A stretch of DNA of 61,193 nucleotides from an uncultured Collinsella sp. (GCA_958348565.1 CATVZP010000002.1:1-61193), one strand, 5' to 3'; positions 24,805 through 33,968 are shown, counted from the stretch's first letter. A program made the numbers and translations. Notes: generated from the letters alone by a model not told the origin.

Positions 24805-26127
24805 ATGGCCTTCGAGAGTGTCAACTATCAGTGCCCCGCGTGTGGCGGCCCCCTTCACTTTGCTAGCGCCGAGCAAAAGCTCGTCTGCGACTACTGCGAT
24901 TCGCGTTTTGAAGTCGAAGAAGTCGAGGCCCTCTATCGCGAGCGCCAGGACAAGGCAGATGCCAAAGCCGATGCCGCAGCCGCGGTTCCCAAACCTACTG
25001 TCGACGATGCCGTGCAGGAGCTGGCTCAAAACGCCGGCTACATCTGCTCGTCGTGTGGCGCCGAACTGATCTCGGACGGCACCGTCGCCGTTACCACCTG
25101 CCCGTACTGCGGCAACTCCGCCGTAGCGCCCGGTCAGCTTTCGGGCGACTTCTCGCCCGACCTGGTGATTCCATTTAAGCTCGGGCGCGATGACGTCACG
25201 GCCGCACTCAAGGAACACTACAAGGGCAAGATCTTGCTGCCCAAAAGCTTTGTCACCGGCAACCACATCGACGAGGTCCAAGGTGTCTACGTGCCGTTTT
25301 GGCTCTACGGTGCCCGCGTTGACGGCGAAGTGTACTTTGACGCGACCAACGAGACCGTGACCGAGGAATCCGACCGCACCGTCACGACCACCGACCACTA
25401 CGATGCCTATCGCAAGGGCAATATCTCGTTTAAGCGCGTGCCCGTCGACGGGTCGTCCAAGATGCCCGACGGCCACATGGACGCCATCGAGCCGTTTGAC
25501 TACGACGCACTGCGTCCGTTCTCGATCGCATATATGCCCGGCTACATCGCCAACCGTTACGACGAGGACTGCGAGACCTGCAAGGCGCGCGCCGAGCGCC
25601 GTATGGAAGAAAGCACGATCTCGGCCCTGCGTGAGACCGTCGTCGACGAATACGACGATGCCACGGTCGAAAGCAAGCAGCTCGACTACACCTGGGAAGA
25701 CAGCGACTACGCCCTGTTCCCCGTCTGGATGCTCTCCACCTCGTGGAACGGCAAGAGCTACCTGTTTGCCATGAACGGCCAGACCGGTCGCATGGTCGGC
25801 GAGCTCCCCTGCTCCAAGCCCAAGCTCGCCATCGCCTCGGTGCTGTTCTTTGTGATCGGATTTATCCTCTCCCAGATTCTCTTTATGGGGGAATACGCCT
25901 TCGATCCGGATTACCTCACCTTTGATATCGAGGGCATCCTCATCAACGTCATCGCGCCACTGATCATCGTAATCATCGGAGACGTGCTGCTGGTAGGCCA
26001 GCTCAAGACGGCCAACGAAGCAACCCATGCCGATGAGTATTGTGGCGAGCTCGACCTGACCGAGAAGCACGACACCTTCAGCCACACCGAGACCACCGTT
26101 GTCATGAAGGACAACAAGGACGATTAG
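24805..26127 (+). CDS. TFIIB-type zinc-ribbon membrane protein
   Basis: A 440-residue protein with two N-terminal zinc ribbons (CPACGG...CDYCDS and CSSCGAEL...CPYCGN), a long soluble region with FDPDLVIPFKL-type sequence (here FSPDLVIPFKLG) and two membrane helices near residues 345-365 and 385-405. Its middle part matches the layout of YdjG/YdjH-like proteins. The role is unknown; with the downstream SPFH protein it may form a membrane stress complex, which is inference. Confidence 0.75.
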   Translation: MAFESVNYQCPACGGPLHFASAEQKLVCDYCDSRFEVEEVEALYRERQDKADAKADAAAAVPKPTVDDAVQELAQNAGYICSSCGAELISDGTVAVTTCPYCGNSAVAPGQLSGDFSPDLVIPFKLGRDDVTAALKEHYKGKILLPKSFVTGNHIDEVQGVYVPFWLYGARVDGEVYFDATNETVTEESDRTVTTTDHYDAYRKGNISFKRVPVDGSSKMPDGHMDAIEPFDYDALRPFSIAYMPGYIANRYDEDCETCKARAERRMEESTISALRETVVDEYDDATVESKQLDYTWEDSDYALFPVWMLSTSWNGKSYLFAMNGQTGRMVGELPCSKPKLAIASVLFFVIGFILSQILFMGEYAFDPDYLTFDIEGILINVIAPLIIVIIGDVLLVGQLKTANEATHADEYCGELDLTEKHDTFSHTETTVVMKDNKDD

Positions 26128-26175
26128 CCATTCTGACCAATACCACCCGGCCTTTGACGAGAAAGGAAGATCACC

Positions 26176-27411
26176 ATGGGACTCTTGAAAGCTGGATTGG
26201 GTGCTGCCGGCGGCGTCATGGCCGACCAGTGGAAGGAATTTATCTATTGCGAATCGATGCCCGCTGACGTCTTGGCCTGCAAGGGCAGCAAGCGCACCGG
26301 CGGCCGCAGCTCCAACACGCGCGGCGAGGACAACGTCATCTCCAACGGCTCGGTCATCGCCGTCAACGACGGCCAGGGCATGCTCGTGGTGCAAAACGGC
26401 AAGATCATCGAGGTCGCGCTGGAGCCTGGCGAGTTTGTCTTTGACACCGGCAGCGAGCCGAGCGTCTTTAGCGGCAACCTGGGCGACTCCATCAAGGAGA
26501 CGTTCGCCAATATCGGCAGCCGCTTTACCTTTGGCGGCGACGCGGGCAAGGACCAGCGTGTCTACTTCATCAACACCAAGGAGATCATCGGCAACAAGTA
26601 CGGCACCGCCTCGCCCGTGCCCTTCCGCGTGGTCGATAACAACATCGGTCTGGACGTCGACATCTCCGTGCGCTGCAACGGCGAGTATTCGTACCGCATC
26701 ACCAACCCGCTGCTGTTCTACACCAACGTATGCGGCAACGTGACCGATAGCTACACGCGCGACAAGATCGACAGCCAGCTTAAGTCCGAGCTGCTCACCG
26801 CCCTGCAGCCCGCCTTTGCCAAGATCTCGGAGATGGGCATCCGCTACAGTGCCATCCCCGGCCACACCACCGAGCTCGCCCGCGCGCTCAACGAGGTCCT
26901 CTCCGCCGACTGGCGCGACCTGCGCGGCGTCGAGATCGTGAGCTTTGGCGTCAACTCCATCGCCGCCTCGCAAGAAGACGAGCAGATGATCAAGGACCTG
27001 CAGAAAGCCGCAGTCATGCGCGATCCCACTATGGCGGCAGCCAACATTGCCAGCGCCCAGAGCGATGCGATGCGCGCGGCAGCTGCCAACCCCAACGGCG
27101 CGATGGCAGGCTTTATGGGCATGGGCATGGCAGGTGGCATGGGCGGCATGAACGCCAGCCAGCTGTTCGCCGCCGGCCAGGCACAGCAGCAGGCCGCCCC
27201 GCAGCCGGCTCCGGCACCCGCCCCGGCTCCTGCCGCCGCACCTGCGGCCGGCGCATGGACTTGCAGCTGCGGCGCCACCAACACCGGCAAGTTCTGCTCC
27301 GAGTGCGGCAGTCCCGCACCCGCCCCGGCACCGGCCAAGTGGTTCTGCCCCAACTGCGGTAGCGAAAACGGCGGCAAGTTCTGCAGCAACTGCGGAACAC
27401 CCAGGCCCTAG
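26176..27411 (+). CDS. SPFH/band-7 protein with C-terminal zinc ribbons (YdjI-like)
   Basis: A 411-residue protein. The SPFH domain spans about 20-280 (ADQWKEFIYCESMPADVL, then VYFINTKEIIGNKYGT and FRVVDNNIGLDVDI). A Gly/Met-rich stretch and a Pro/Ala linker lead to two zinc ribbons (CSCGATN...CSECGS and CPNCGSENGGKFCSNCG). This matches YdjI, a PspA-linked membrane-stress protein of Bacillus, also annotated as 'virion core protein-like'. It is the third gene of the zinc-ribbon operon. Confidence 0.85.
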   Translation: MGLLKAGLGAAGGVMADQWKEFIYCESMPADVLACKGSKRTGGRSSNTRGEDNVISNGSVIAVNDGQGMLVVQNGKIIEVALEPGEFVFDTGSEPSVFSGNLGDSIKETFANIGSRFTFGGDAGKDQRVYFINTKEIIGNKYGTASPVPFRVVDNNIGLDVDISVRCNGEYSYRITNPLLFYTNVCGNVTDSYTRDKIDSQLKSELLTALQPAFAKISEMGIRYSAIPGHTTELARALNEVLSADWRDLRGVEIVSFGVNSIAASQEDEQMIKDLQKAAVMRDPTMAAANIASAQSDAMRAAAANPNGAMAGFMGMGMAGGMGGMNASQLFAAGQAQQQAAPQPAPAPAPAPAAAPAAGAWTCSCGATNTGKFCSECGSPAPAPAPAKWFCPNCGSENGGKFCSNCGTPRP

Positions 27412-27430
27412 CCCCTTTATCTGGTAATTG

Positions 27431-27452
27431 GCGGGGGTTCCGCCACCCCCGC
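27431..27452 (+). terminator. Short hairpin between SPFH gene and lipoprotein
   Basis: gcgggggt (27431-27438) pairs with acccccgc (27445-27452), followed by a weak T-rich stretch (atttgctt). It may attenuate read-through into the lipoprotein gene. Confidence 0.45.
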
Positions 27453-27491
27453 ATTTGCTTCCATGGGTTTCGTTCGATAAAGGAGGACACC

Positions 27492-28334
27492 ATGAAGACA
27501 ACGTTCAAAAAGTCCGTACTCGCATTCCTGACATGCGTCCTGGCGCTCGCCTTTGCCCTGACGGGCTGCAGCGGCGGCGGCAAAGACCCCAAGGCCAACT
27601 TCATCGGCAGCTGGGAACTCTCGGGTGGAACCCTGGAGGGCGAAGAGCTGACCGATGAGTACATGAAGATGCTCGAGGATTGGGGTGTCCACTGTGTCCT
27701 GATTCTCGATGAGGACGGTACAGGCGCCCTCGACCTGTTCCTTGAAGTCGTCGACCTTAAATGGGAGGCAAAGGACGCCGCCACCGTAACCATCACCGCC
27801 GAAGACGAGTCGCATGACATGAAGCTCAAGGACGGCAAACTCATTCTCGAAGAAGATGACGGCAATCTTGTCTTTACCAAGTCCGACAAGGACCTGTCCG
27901 GTACGGTGAAGAAGGATCGCGAGGCGGCCGAGAAGGAAGAGGAGATCGATGAGGCCGTCGAAGACGACGATGTCCAGAGTGTCGAAATCTCCCCCGCCGT
28001 CACCGTCGCCGATGACGATCTGTGCACCATCACCATCACCGAGAAGTTCAAGGACGACTGGGGCGACATCGGCTTTGTCGTTAACATCACCAACAAGAGC
28101 GACAAGGACCTGACCTTCTACGCTCCCTCCGGCAAGACCAATGTCAACGGCACCATGAAGGACCCCTGGTTCTCGGCTCACCTGATGCCCGGCACCAACG
28201 CCACCGAGGAATTCACGTTCTCGAACGGCGAGCTTGACAGCCTTGACGACCTGGTCAACACGACCATCGGCATCGACGCCTATCTGACCGATTCCTACGA
28301 GGACGTCGCCTCTTACACCGCAACCATCGCGTAA
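27492..28334 (+). CDS. Secreted lipoprotein of unknown function
   Basis: A 280-residue lipoprotein with a Lys-rich start and lipobox LTGCSG (Cys near residue 26). The first mature domain (NFIGSWELSGG, residues about 35-135) looks like a small beta-rich lipocalin-type fold. A charged linker follows (EKEEEIDEAVEDDD). The second domain (about 165-280) resembles DUF4352/DUF5067 Ig-like domains (NITNKSDKDLTFYAP). It is secreted and membrane-anchored. An AAGGAGGA site precedes the ATG. It may be cotranscribed with the zinc-ribbon genes. Confidence 0.75.
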   Translation: MKTTFKKSVLAFLTCVLALAFALTGCSGGGKDPKANFIGSWELSGGTLEGEELTDEYMKMLEDWGVHCVLILDEDGTGALDLFLEVVDLKWEAKDAATVTITAEDESHDMKLKDGKLILEEDDGNLVFTKSDKDLSGTVKKDREAAEKEEEIDEAVEDDDVQSVEISPAVTVADDDLCTITITEKFKDDWGDIGFVVNITNKSDKDLTFYAPSGKTNVNGTMKDPWFSAHLMPGTNATEEFTFSNGELDSLDDLVNTTIGIDAYLTDSYEDVASYTATIA

Positions 28335-28384
28335 CGGCACGTAACATCAGCCGCGGATTGGCGGACGCATCCGCGCACACCAGA

Positions 28385-28422
28385 CGGGGCCGCAGGAGTT
28401 AATCCTGCGGCCCCGCCGTTTT
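28385..28422 (+). terminator. Rho-independent terminator after lipoprotein
   Basis: A perfect 13-bp stem (cggggccgcagga with tcctgcggccccg, loop gttaa) is followed by ccgttttta. The genes on its right are read toward it, so it sits between convergent operons. Confidence 0.85.
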
Positions 28423-28443
28423 TATGCCGATGCGCGACGAGCT

Positions 28444-29064
28444 TTAGCGCTCCATATTGGGGACGATGCTGCCCTCGGTCACCGCATGCACGGCAAGACG
28501 CATGATGTTGTCGTAGCCGGTCTTGCTCAGGATCTCCGAGATGCGACGCTTGATGGTGCCCTCGCTCATAAACAGCTCGGCCGCGATCTCGCGACGGCTT
28601 TTGCCCTCGCAGGCAAGGCGCAAAATCGATAGCTCGACATCGTCGAGAGCTGCCGTGCCCGAAAAAATGCTCTCGGGCGGCTTGGGAAACGTGCAATAGC
28701 CCGCCAGCGTGGAGCGCATCACGGCGAACAGCTCGTCGATACCGACGTTCTTGTACACAAAGCTATCGACGCCCGCCTCGCGCGCCTGATCGACAAAGGT
28801 GATCTCGGGCATGCCGGTCATGATAATGATGCGACACTCGGGCAGCTGCTCCTTGATACGCGCCGCCGCCACGATGCCGTTGGAATCATGCTCGGTGCAT
28901 ACGTCCATCAGTATCATGTCCGGGCGCTCCTTGAGCGCGACACCCAAGGCCTCGGAGGCATCGGCGATCGCGGCGACGACGGTCATATCGGGCTGGTCAC
29001 CGACGGAGCGCGCGAGGCTCTCGCGCAGGATGGCCTGGTCTTCGACTATAAGGACGCGGATCAT
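28444..29064 (-). CDS. NarL/FixJ-type response regulator
   Basis: A 206-residue regulator. The receiver domain (1-120) has VEDQ, the phospho-acceptor in MILMDVCTEHD and the Lys of FVYKNV. A LuxR helix-turn-helix follows (ELSILRLACEGKSRREIAAE, then GTIKRRISEILSK). The ATG overlaps the stop of the kinase gene (ATGA), so the two are a cognate pair. It is the last gene of a three-gene minus-strand operon. Confidence 0.88.
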   Translation of the reverse strand: MIRVLIVEDQAILRESLARSVGDQPDMTVVAAIADASEALGVALKERPDMILMDVCTEHDSNGIVAAARIKEQLPECRIIIMTGMPEITFVDQAREAGVDSFVYKNVGIDELFAVMRSTLAGYCTFPKPPESIFSGTAALDDVELSILRLACEGKSRREIAAELFMSEGTIKRRISEILSKTGYDNIMRLAVHAVTEGSIVPNMER

Positions 29065-30560
29065 GAACTTCTCCTTTGGACCGTGGCGTTGGAGGCGAGC
29101 GGGATGGACACCGTAAGCGTGAAGGGCGGGGCGGCGTGGACTTCCAGGCTGCCGCCCAGATTCTGTGCGACATGCCTCATACCAGGGATACCCGTTCCCT
29201 CCCGATACGATACGGGTGCAGGCGCGCCGTCGTTAGAAACGGTCATCCGCGCAACAGCACCGTCTTCCGACGTCTCCTGCCACAGACGCACGTGGACCCG
29301 ATGCGCCTGTGCATGCTTGGTGGCATTGGTCGAGGCTTCGCGGATAATCTGCAGAAAGGCTGCGGCGACACGTGCGTCGCTTGGCAGCTCGCCCTCCACA
29401 TCGATCTGCACGCTCACCAGGCCAAAGGCATGGACGATATCGCCCAGTTGCTCTGCCGGTTCGGTGTCGCCCCCGCTGCGCAGATCGGCAGCGATTGAGC
29501 GCAGCAGCGGGTCGATCTGCTCGAGTGACTCGTCATCCAGGCGCCCTTCCTCCAGATAACGATGGAGGATGGACAGGCGCTGCCCGATCACGTCGTGCAC
29601 GCGAGCGCGCATACGCAGATAGGCCGCATTGTCAGCAACTTTTTTGACTTCTTCGATCTGGGCTTGGAGCTCTTGGCCCGCAAGCTCAAGCAGGTGGTTG
29701 GCTTGCGCCAGGCGATCATGAGCATGCGCATACTCTGTTACATCCAGGCCGATAATGCGCTCAAAGAGGCGGCCCGAAACCATAACGTCATCGTGCACAA
29801 ACAAGCGAATCTCGGCGGGAGAAACCTCGACCACCGCCCGCGCCTCACCAAAGCGGTCCAGATTAATCCGCACGCGGTTCTGGCTGCTTTCGGGCATTTG
29901 CATACTGAGTTTGCGCAGGTCGTTCCATGTACCGCTCATATCGCCTAGATCGGTGGGCATATGAAGCTCCACCAGGTTTTTTCGCATGCAGCGGTTCATG
30001 AGCAGCGGACGGCCCCTCGGGTCCAGATACAGGATGCCCACGGGAATCACGTTGATGGTTTCGATCGTCGAGAACGCGGTGATATCCTCCTGGCGGTTGC
30101 GGACATCCATCAAGAGCGCCGCAATGGAGCGGAACGGGAAAAACGCTCCCTCTGCGATAAGGACCGTGGTCCACGCCGAGCCCATGGCAAGCACCACCGG
30201 CGGCGTCACGGCGGCAACGAGCAACAGTTCGGCCAGCATGACGGGGCGACGATAGCGCACCATAAGCACCACGCCGTAGGCAAAGATCACGGCATTGAGC
30301 CACAACGCTCCGCCCATTGCCCTGGCGCAAACGTCAAGCGGCGCCACCAGATATGAGCCAGACGACGCGAACAAGATGAGCGCCGAAATAACTAGGTGAA
30401 GCACAAGGCTCGCCTCGTAGGCACAAATCACCTTACGGTTATAGGACGAGCGGCGCGATGCGATGAGCGGGACGTGGATCGTCTGCAGACACGCAGCCAG
30501 GGCAAAGACAACATCGAGCGCAACGATTTGGGGAAGGATGAGCGAAATCTGCATCGTCAC
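29061..30560 (-). CDS. HisKA_3-like sensor histidine kinase
   Basis: A 499-residue membrane kinase. About five hydrophobic helices fill residues 5-165, then a PAS-like segment (VIPVGILYLDPRGRPLLMN) and a coiled coil. The phospho-acceptor helix has RARVHDVIGQRLSIL, and the HATPase domain has an N box (REASTNATKHAQ) and a glycine box (GTGIPGMRHVAQNLGG). It should phosphorylate the downstream NarL-type regulator. It starts at GTG 30560, overlapping the upstream stop by four bases, or at ATG 30554. Confidence 0.87.
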   Translation of the reverse strand: MTMQISLILPQIVALDVVFALAACLQTIHVPLIASRRSSYNRKVICAYEASLVLHLVISALILFASSGSYLVAPLDVCARAMGGALWLNAVIFAYGVVLMVRYRRPVMLAELLLVAAVTPPVVLAMGSAWTTVLIAEGAFFPFRSIAALLMDVRNRQEDITAFSTIETINVIPVGILYLDPRGRPLLMNRCMRKNLVELHMPTDLGDMSGTWNDLRKLSMQMPESSQNRVRINLDRFGEARAVVEVSPAEIRLFVHDDVMVSGRLFERIIGLDVTEYAHAHDRLAQANHLLELAGQELQAQIEEVKKVADNAAYLRMRARVHDVIGQRLSILHRYLEEGRLDDESLEQIDPLLRSIAADLRSGGDTEPAEQLGDIVHAFGLVSVQIDVEGELPSDARVAAAFLQIIREASTNATKHAQAHRVHVRLWQETSEDGAVARMTVSNDGAPAPVSYREGTGIPGMRHVAQNLGGSLEVHAAPPFTLTVSIPLASNATVQRRSS

Positions 30561-32440
30561 TCACCCGCCCTCGGCATCAAGACGATCATGCGCAGCTGGC
30601 CGGGCCCGCCCTCAAGGCGATATGCCACGTTGCGCCCTTGCAAAGCGCTTTCGAGCTCTTGCGCAGCGGGCGTCTGCGAAAGATCTGCATCATCGTTGGA
30701 AAAAAGCGTGGCGCGTAGCTCGACACTGCATCGGTCATGGTCGCCCAAGTGATACATAAGCGCCGGATGGTCGGTGGTGTAGGCAAAAAACGCAAAGTCA
30801 TACACGCAGTCGTACAGGGCGCTTACCGTACTGGCGTGCAACGGGCGCCGTATGGCGATAATCGAGGCGCAATCGATATCGATGGTGCGCAGGTCGCTTG
30901 CGAGCTCGTTGGCAATGAGTTGAATGCGGTCGCGATCAAAACCGCTCTCCCCGTGCTGTGCCAACGTGAGCGACCCCTTGCGCTTGCAATAGGCGACGAG
31001 CATCTTGGCGCGCTGCAGCATGCGATAACGCTCGTGCGAAAACGCCTCGTCGGTCAACGGCGGCAGCGAGCTCAGCAGGTCGTACATCCCTTCGAGCGCG
31101 CGGGCAAGCGCTTGGTCCACGTCTTGGACCAGCAAGGTCTCGGCCTCTTGATCTGCCAAATGCGTCTTAAGGTCGTAGTCGGCGGCGAGCAGTTCGTTTT
31201 GACGCTGCAGCTCCATGCGACGATGTGCCAGTTCACGGTTAAGCTCGTTGAGCTCCGACACGTCTTGGGCAAGCAGCGCCGATCCACCCAGCAGCGGAAA
31301 GGCGCGATACATTACATCGGGATCGGACGCCACGGCAAAGGCATGAGCGCGCCCGTGCTCCTGGGTCCGCAACTCCTCGCGCACGCCTACCGGCATTGGC
31401 TTTGACACTGGCGTGGCATAGGCCTCCTGCAAGTCGCGCGTTAGAACTTTGAGGTCGAACGGCAAGGTGTCGAAGATGCCAGCTATGTCGTGATACGACG
31501 GAATGACACCGCAATCGAGACAGATTTCCATCGCCACCACGCACAGGACGCAATAGACGAGCGAAAAGTTGAGCCTCCATGCCCAGGGCACGCGCAACGC
31601 ATATGAGATGGCAAAGAATGCGCCACCCAGCAGTACGAGCGCCGCCGTGCCCGAGAAACGCTGGATGCGAAAGGACGAGGACCGACCAATCAGGATAAAA
31701 AAGGCCACGAAGTCAAAGGCCGTCCACACGAGGACGGCGAAATAACCCCAGCCGTACGTGTAATCGTTGCTCCAGGTGTCGCTTGTACGGTCAAAGCGGA
31801 AGACCTGCTGGTGAAAATCGTTGGTGAGCACAAATCCGATAAGCAGGATGGCCACAATCCACAGTGCAGCGTAGTAGCGGCGACCCAAGCGGTGTTGCTC
31901 CAGGCCCGCGAGGCGCAGACCACACAACTGGTAGAGCAGTGGAATGAGCGTCATGGGCACGTAGTACAGGTACCACAGCACGGTGGCATAGAACGGCGTG
32001 AACGACTTGTACTTGAGAATGACTTCGATCATCCACAGGGCGCAGATGGTGGCGATGGCAACAAGACGGCGGCGCAACACATAGTCCAAACAGCGCAGAT
32101 AGACCGATACGCCCCAGATCGAAAATGCAATTGCGGCAACAAGCAACGGCAGAGAGCTCGAATGGACGAGCGCATCCACGACCTCTTCGGACACCTCGCT
32201 ATAGGCGGGCACGGCGTTAGAAAGTTTGGGGTCGAAGGCGAACAGCGCCGGCAAGACTGCCAAAAGCATGAGGAACATCGCGGTGATGACACCGGCGATA
32301 GCAAAGACGCGGTGGCGGTACACCTGATGTGTTATGCCAACAAAGAATCGCGGCATGGCGAAGAGCCTGCCGCCCCTGGGATCCGCCACGGGTGCGGATC
32401 GGGCGGCCGCGTTGCCGATATGTCGCTCGCGGGTACCCAT
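30557..32440 (-). CDS. Multi-helix sensor protein with degenerate kinase C-terminus
   Basis: About 627 residues from ATG 32440. Eight hydrophobic helices occupy roughly residues 35-330. A coiled coil (LNELNRELAHRRMELQRQ) precedes a C-terminal region whose helix-strand order (VSALYDCVYDFAFFAYTT) recalls a GHKL domain but lacks a recognisable phospho-acceptor His box, N box or glycine boxes. It is probably an accessory sensor for the kinase encoded next, with which it overlaps by four bases. The start is uncertain: no good ribosome-binding site lies before 32440 or the in-frame ATG at 32356. Confidence 0.65.
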   Translation of the reverse strand: MGTRERHIGNAAARSAPVADPRGGRLFAMPRFFVGITHQVYRHRVFAIAGVITAMFLMLLAVLPALFAFDPKLSNAVPAYSEVSEEVVDALVHSSSLPLLVAAIAFSIWGVSVYLRCLDYVLRRRLVAIATICALWMIEVILKYKSFTPFYATVLWYLYYVPMTLIPLLYQLCGLRLAGLEQHRLGRRYYAALWIVAILLIGFVLTNDFHQQVFRFDRTSDTWSNDYTYGWGYFAVLVWTAFDFVAFFILIGRSSSFRIQRFSGTAALVLLGGAFFAISYALRVPWAWRLNFSLVYCVLCVVAMEICLDCGVIPSYHDIAGIFDTLPFDLKVLTRDLQEAYATPVSKPMPVGVREELRTQEHGRAHAFAVASDPDVMYRAFPLLGGSALLAQDVSELNELNRELAHRRMELQRQNELLAADYDLKTHLADQEAETLLVQDVDQALARALEGMYDLLSSLPPLTDEAFSHERYRMLQRAKMLVAYCKRKGSLTLAQHGESGFDRDRIQLIANELASDLRTIDIDCASIIAIRRPLHASTVSALYDCVYDFAFFAYTTDHPALMYHLGDHDRCSVELRATLFSNDDADLSQTPAAQELESALQGRNVAYRLEGGPGQLRMIVLMPRAGE

Positions 32441-32553
32441 AGTGCTTTTAGTGTACCGACAGGCAGGCTCAAAAAGCGGGCCACATGTCCCAAAATCCGC
32501 AGACGGCAAGGCGCCCGGCAGCCTCCCCCGTCTGGCACTTCCCGATATCTGCC

Positions 32554-32604
32554 CGCCCCAAACCACCGCAAAGGAGACAGGCACCTTTGTGGTGGTTTGG
32601 GGCG
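32554..32604. repeat. Long REP-like hairpin
   Basis: A nearly perfect 21-bp stem (cgccccaaaccaccgcaaagg with cctttgtggtggtttggggcg) closes the 9-nt loop agacaggca. It is the same family as 19057-19093. It lies between convergently spaced minus-strand genes, just after the DUF4867 stop. Confidence 0.8.
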
Positions 32605-32609
32605 ATGCG

Positions 32610-33254
32610 CTAGTCCACGGTGATGTCGAGATTTTTGCCGATGAGGCCTACGTAGCCGCCTTCGGCTGCCTTGGGGCTGTCGGCGTGGCAGAGGACCCAC
32701 TTGTCAGCCTTCCAGTAGCAGTAGCTGTCGCCAGCCGCGGGCATATCGGCCGCAGTCTCGGGGCGCGGGCCGTTGGTGCCCGCCGGCAGCGCCACCATCA
32801 CCTGGAAGCCGCCGTCGTCGACCATGCACGGCGTGTAGTGGAGTGTGGTGTTGAAAACCTCGACAACCTTGCCCGCCGGCACGCGGAACGCCTTGACGCA
32901 CGCGGTGTCGAGCTTGCCGTCCTCGATCTCCCAGCGATGCGCCACAAGCAGGATAAAGTCGCGTGCACCCAGGTTGAATTCGCTGGCGCGGTGATACTCC
33001 AGACAGTTGAGACGCGTGTTGTGGCCGTTGCACCAGCCGAGCTGGAAGGGACGGCCGCCAAACATGAGAAAGCCCAGTTTATCGGCATCCTTGACGTCCT
33101 CGAGCTCCGGCGCACTTGCTACGTACTTGCTGCCCTCGGGAATGGGCGTGGCAGAGAGCGCCTCGAGCACGGGCGACGTGAGCTCGGACGGAACGTTATC
33201 CCAAACGTTGCCATAGGACTTGAACTCGGGATCAGAGACAGAGTAGATATGCAT
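32610..33254 (-). CDS. DUF4867 family protein
   Basis: A 214-residue cytoplasmic protein with the layout of DUF4867 proteins: N-terminal MHIYSVSDPEFKSYG, the middle QLGWCNGHNTRLNCLEYHR with several His/Cys, and a cupin-like beta-rich half with VPAGKVVEVFNTTLHYTPC. Family members often sit with sugar-metabolism genes and may be sugar-binding or isomerase-like, but the function is not known. An AGGAGC site precedes the ATG. A palindrome lies 40 bp upstream. Confidence 0.75.
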   Translation of the reverse strand: MHIYSVSDPEFKSYGNVWDNVPSELTSPVLEALSATPIPEGSKYVASAPELEDVKDADKLGFLMFGGRPFQLGWCNGHNTRLNCLEYHRASEFNLGARDFILLVAHRWEIEDGKLDTACVKAFRVPAGKVVEVFNTTLHYTPCMVDDGGFQVMVALPAGTNGPRPETAADMPAAGDSYCYWKADKWVLCHADSPKAAEGGYVGLIGKNLDITVD

Positions 33255-33292
33255 GTTTGCTCCTGTTCGTTTGTGTGCAGTATGAACATTCT

Positions 33293-33308
33293 AGAACAAT
33301 CTTGTTCT
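33293..33308. promoter_or_regulatory. Palindrome upstream of DUF4867 gene
   Basis: agaacaatcttgttct is a perfect inverted repeat (AGAACA, 4 bp, TGTTCT) that overlaps or adjoins a possible minus-strand -10 box (TAGAAT, 33289-33294). It could be the operator for a sugar-responsive repressor. Confidence 0.45.
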
Positions 33309-33325
33309 GTTTTGAGCACTCGGTA

Positions 33326-33360
33326 TAAAAAAGCGCTCCGAAACGGGTGGGAGCGCTTCT
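33326..33360 (-). terminator. Terminator after luxS
   Basis: On the minus strand the stem aagcgctccc / gggagcgctt-type arms (with cggagcgctttttt) end in a run of T, about 30 bp after the luxS stop. Confidence 0.8.
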
Positions 33361-33388
33361 AGTACAAACGCTATTCCTGCGAGGGGCC

Positions 33389-33877
33389 TTACGCCTGCTG
33401 ATAGTGCAGGTGCTTCTCGTCGATATCGGCCAGGTCGCGGTCGAGGTAACGGCGCGCGAGCCAGTTAGCCATGGGAAGGTTCTGGTCCAGGTAGTTGCCG
33501 CACTCCTCGGGAGCGGCACCGGGGACATCGCCCTCAAAGTCGGCGACAAACTCGAACAGCTCACGCACGAGCGGCAGGATCTCCTCGCTCGTCACCTCGC
33601 CAAACACAACGAGGTAAAAGCCCGTGCGGCAGCCCATGGGGCCAAAGTAGACAATGCGGCCCGACCACTCGGCATGATTGCGCAAGAACGTTGCACCCAG
33701 GTGCTCGATGGTGTGGCACTCGGCGGTGTTCATGACCGGCTCCTTGTTGGGCGTGGTCAGGCGCAGGTCAAACGTGGTGACGGCGGCGCCGGTCGCCGGA
33801 TCGCGGTCGATGCGGCTCACATACACGCCGGGCTCAAGCAGCAGATGATCAACGGAAAAGCTGGCGATGCGCTCCAT
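33389..33877 (-). CDS. luxS: S-ribosylhomocysteine lyase
   Basis: A 162-residue metalloenzyme that cleaves S-ribosylhomocysteine to homocysteine and DPD, the precursor of AI-2. The metal-binding motif TIEHLGATFLRNH, the catalytic Cys in PMGCRTGFYLV and the third ligand region ECGNYLDQ are intact. It belongs to the activated methyl cycle. No pfs gene is adjacent, and it is flanked by hairpins on both sides, so it is probably monocistronic. Confidence 0.95.
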   Translation of the reverse strand: MERIASFSVDHLLLEPGVYVSRIDRDPATGAAVTTFDLRLTTPNKEPVMNTAECHTIEHLGATFLRNHAEWSGRIVYFGPMGCRTGFYLVVFGEVTSEEILPLVRELFEFVADFEGDVPGAAPEECGNYLDQNLPMANWLARRYLDRDLADIDEKHLHYQQA

Positions 33878-33903
33878 GGCAGATCCTCTCGATAGTCAAA
33901 TTG

Positions 33904-33968
33904 GGACGGGGCTCTTTTAGCTGGTTCGAATGGTCGTACCAATCATACCAGTCAAAAAAGCCCCGTCC
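33904..33968. terminator. Long hairpin between luxS and nucleoside hydrolase
   Basis: ggacgggg (33904-33911) pairs with ccccgtcc (33961-33968), and an inner segment (ttttagctggt with accagtcaaaa) extends the stem. A run of six T within the arm on the minus strand may help terminate the ribokinase-nucleoside hydrolase transcript. Confidence 0.55.

Noticed and set aside
24337..27501. Very long open frame on the minus strand opposite the zinc-ribbon/SPFH genes
   Set aside because: It mirrors three good plus-strand genes with clear domains; the antisense translation has no recognisable domain and is an effect of high-GC codon use.
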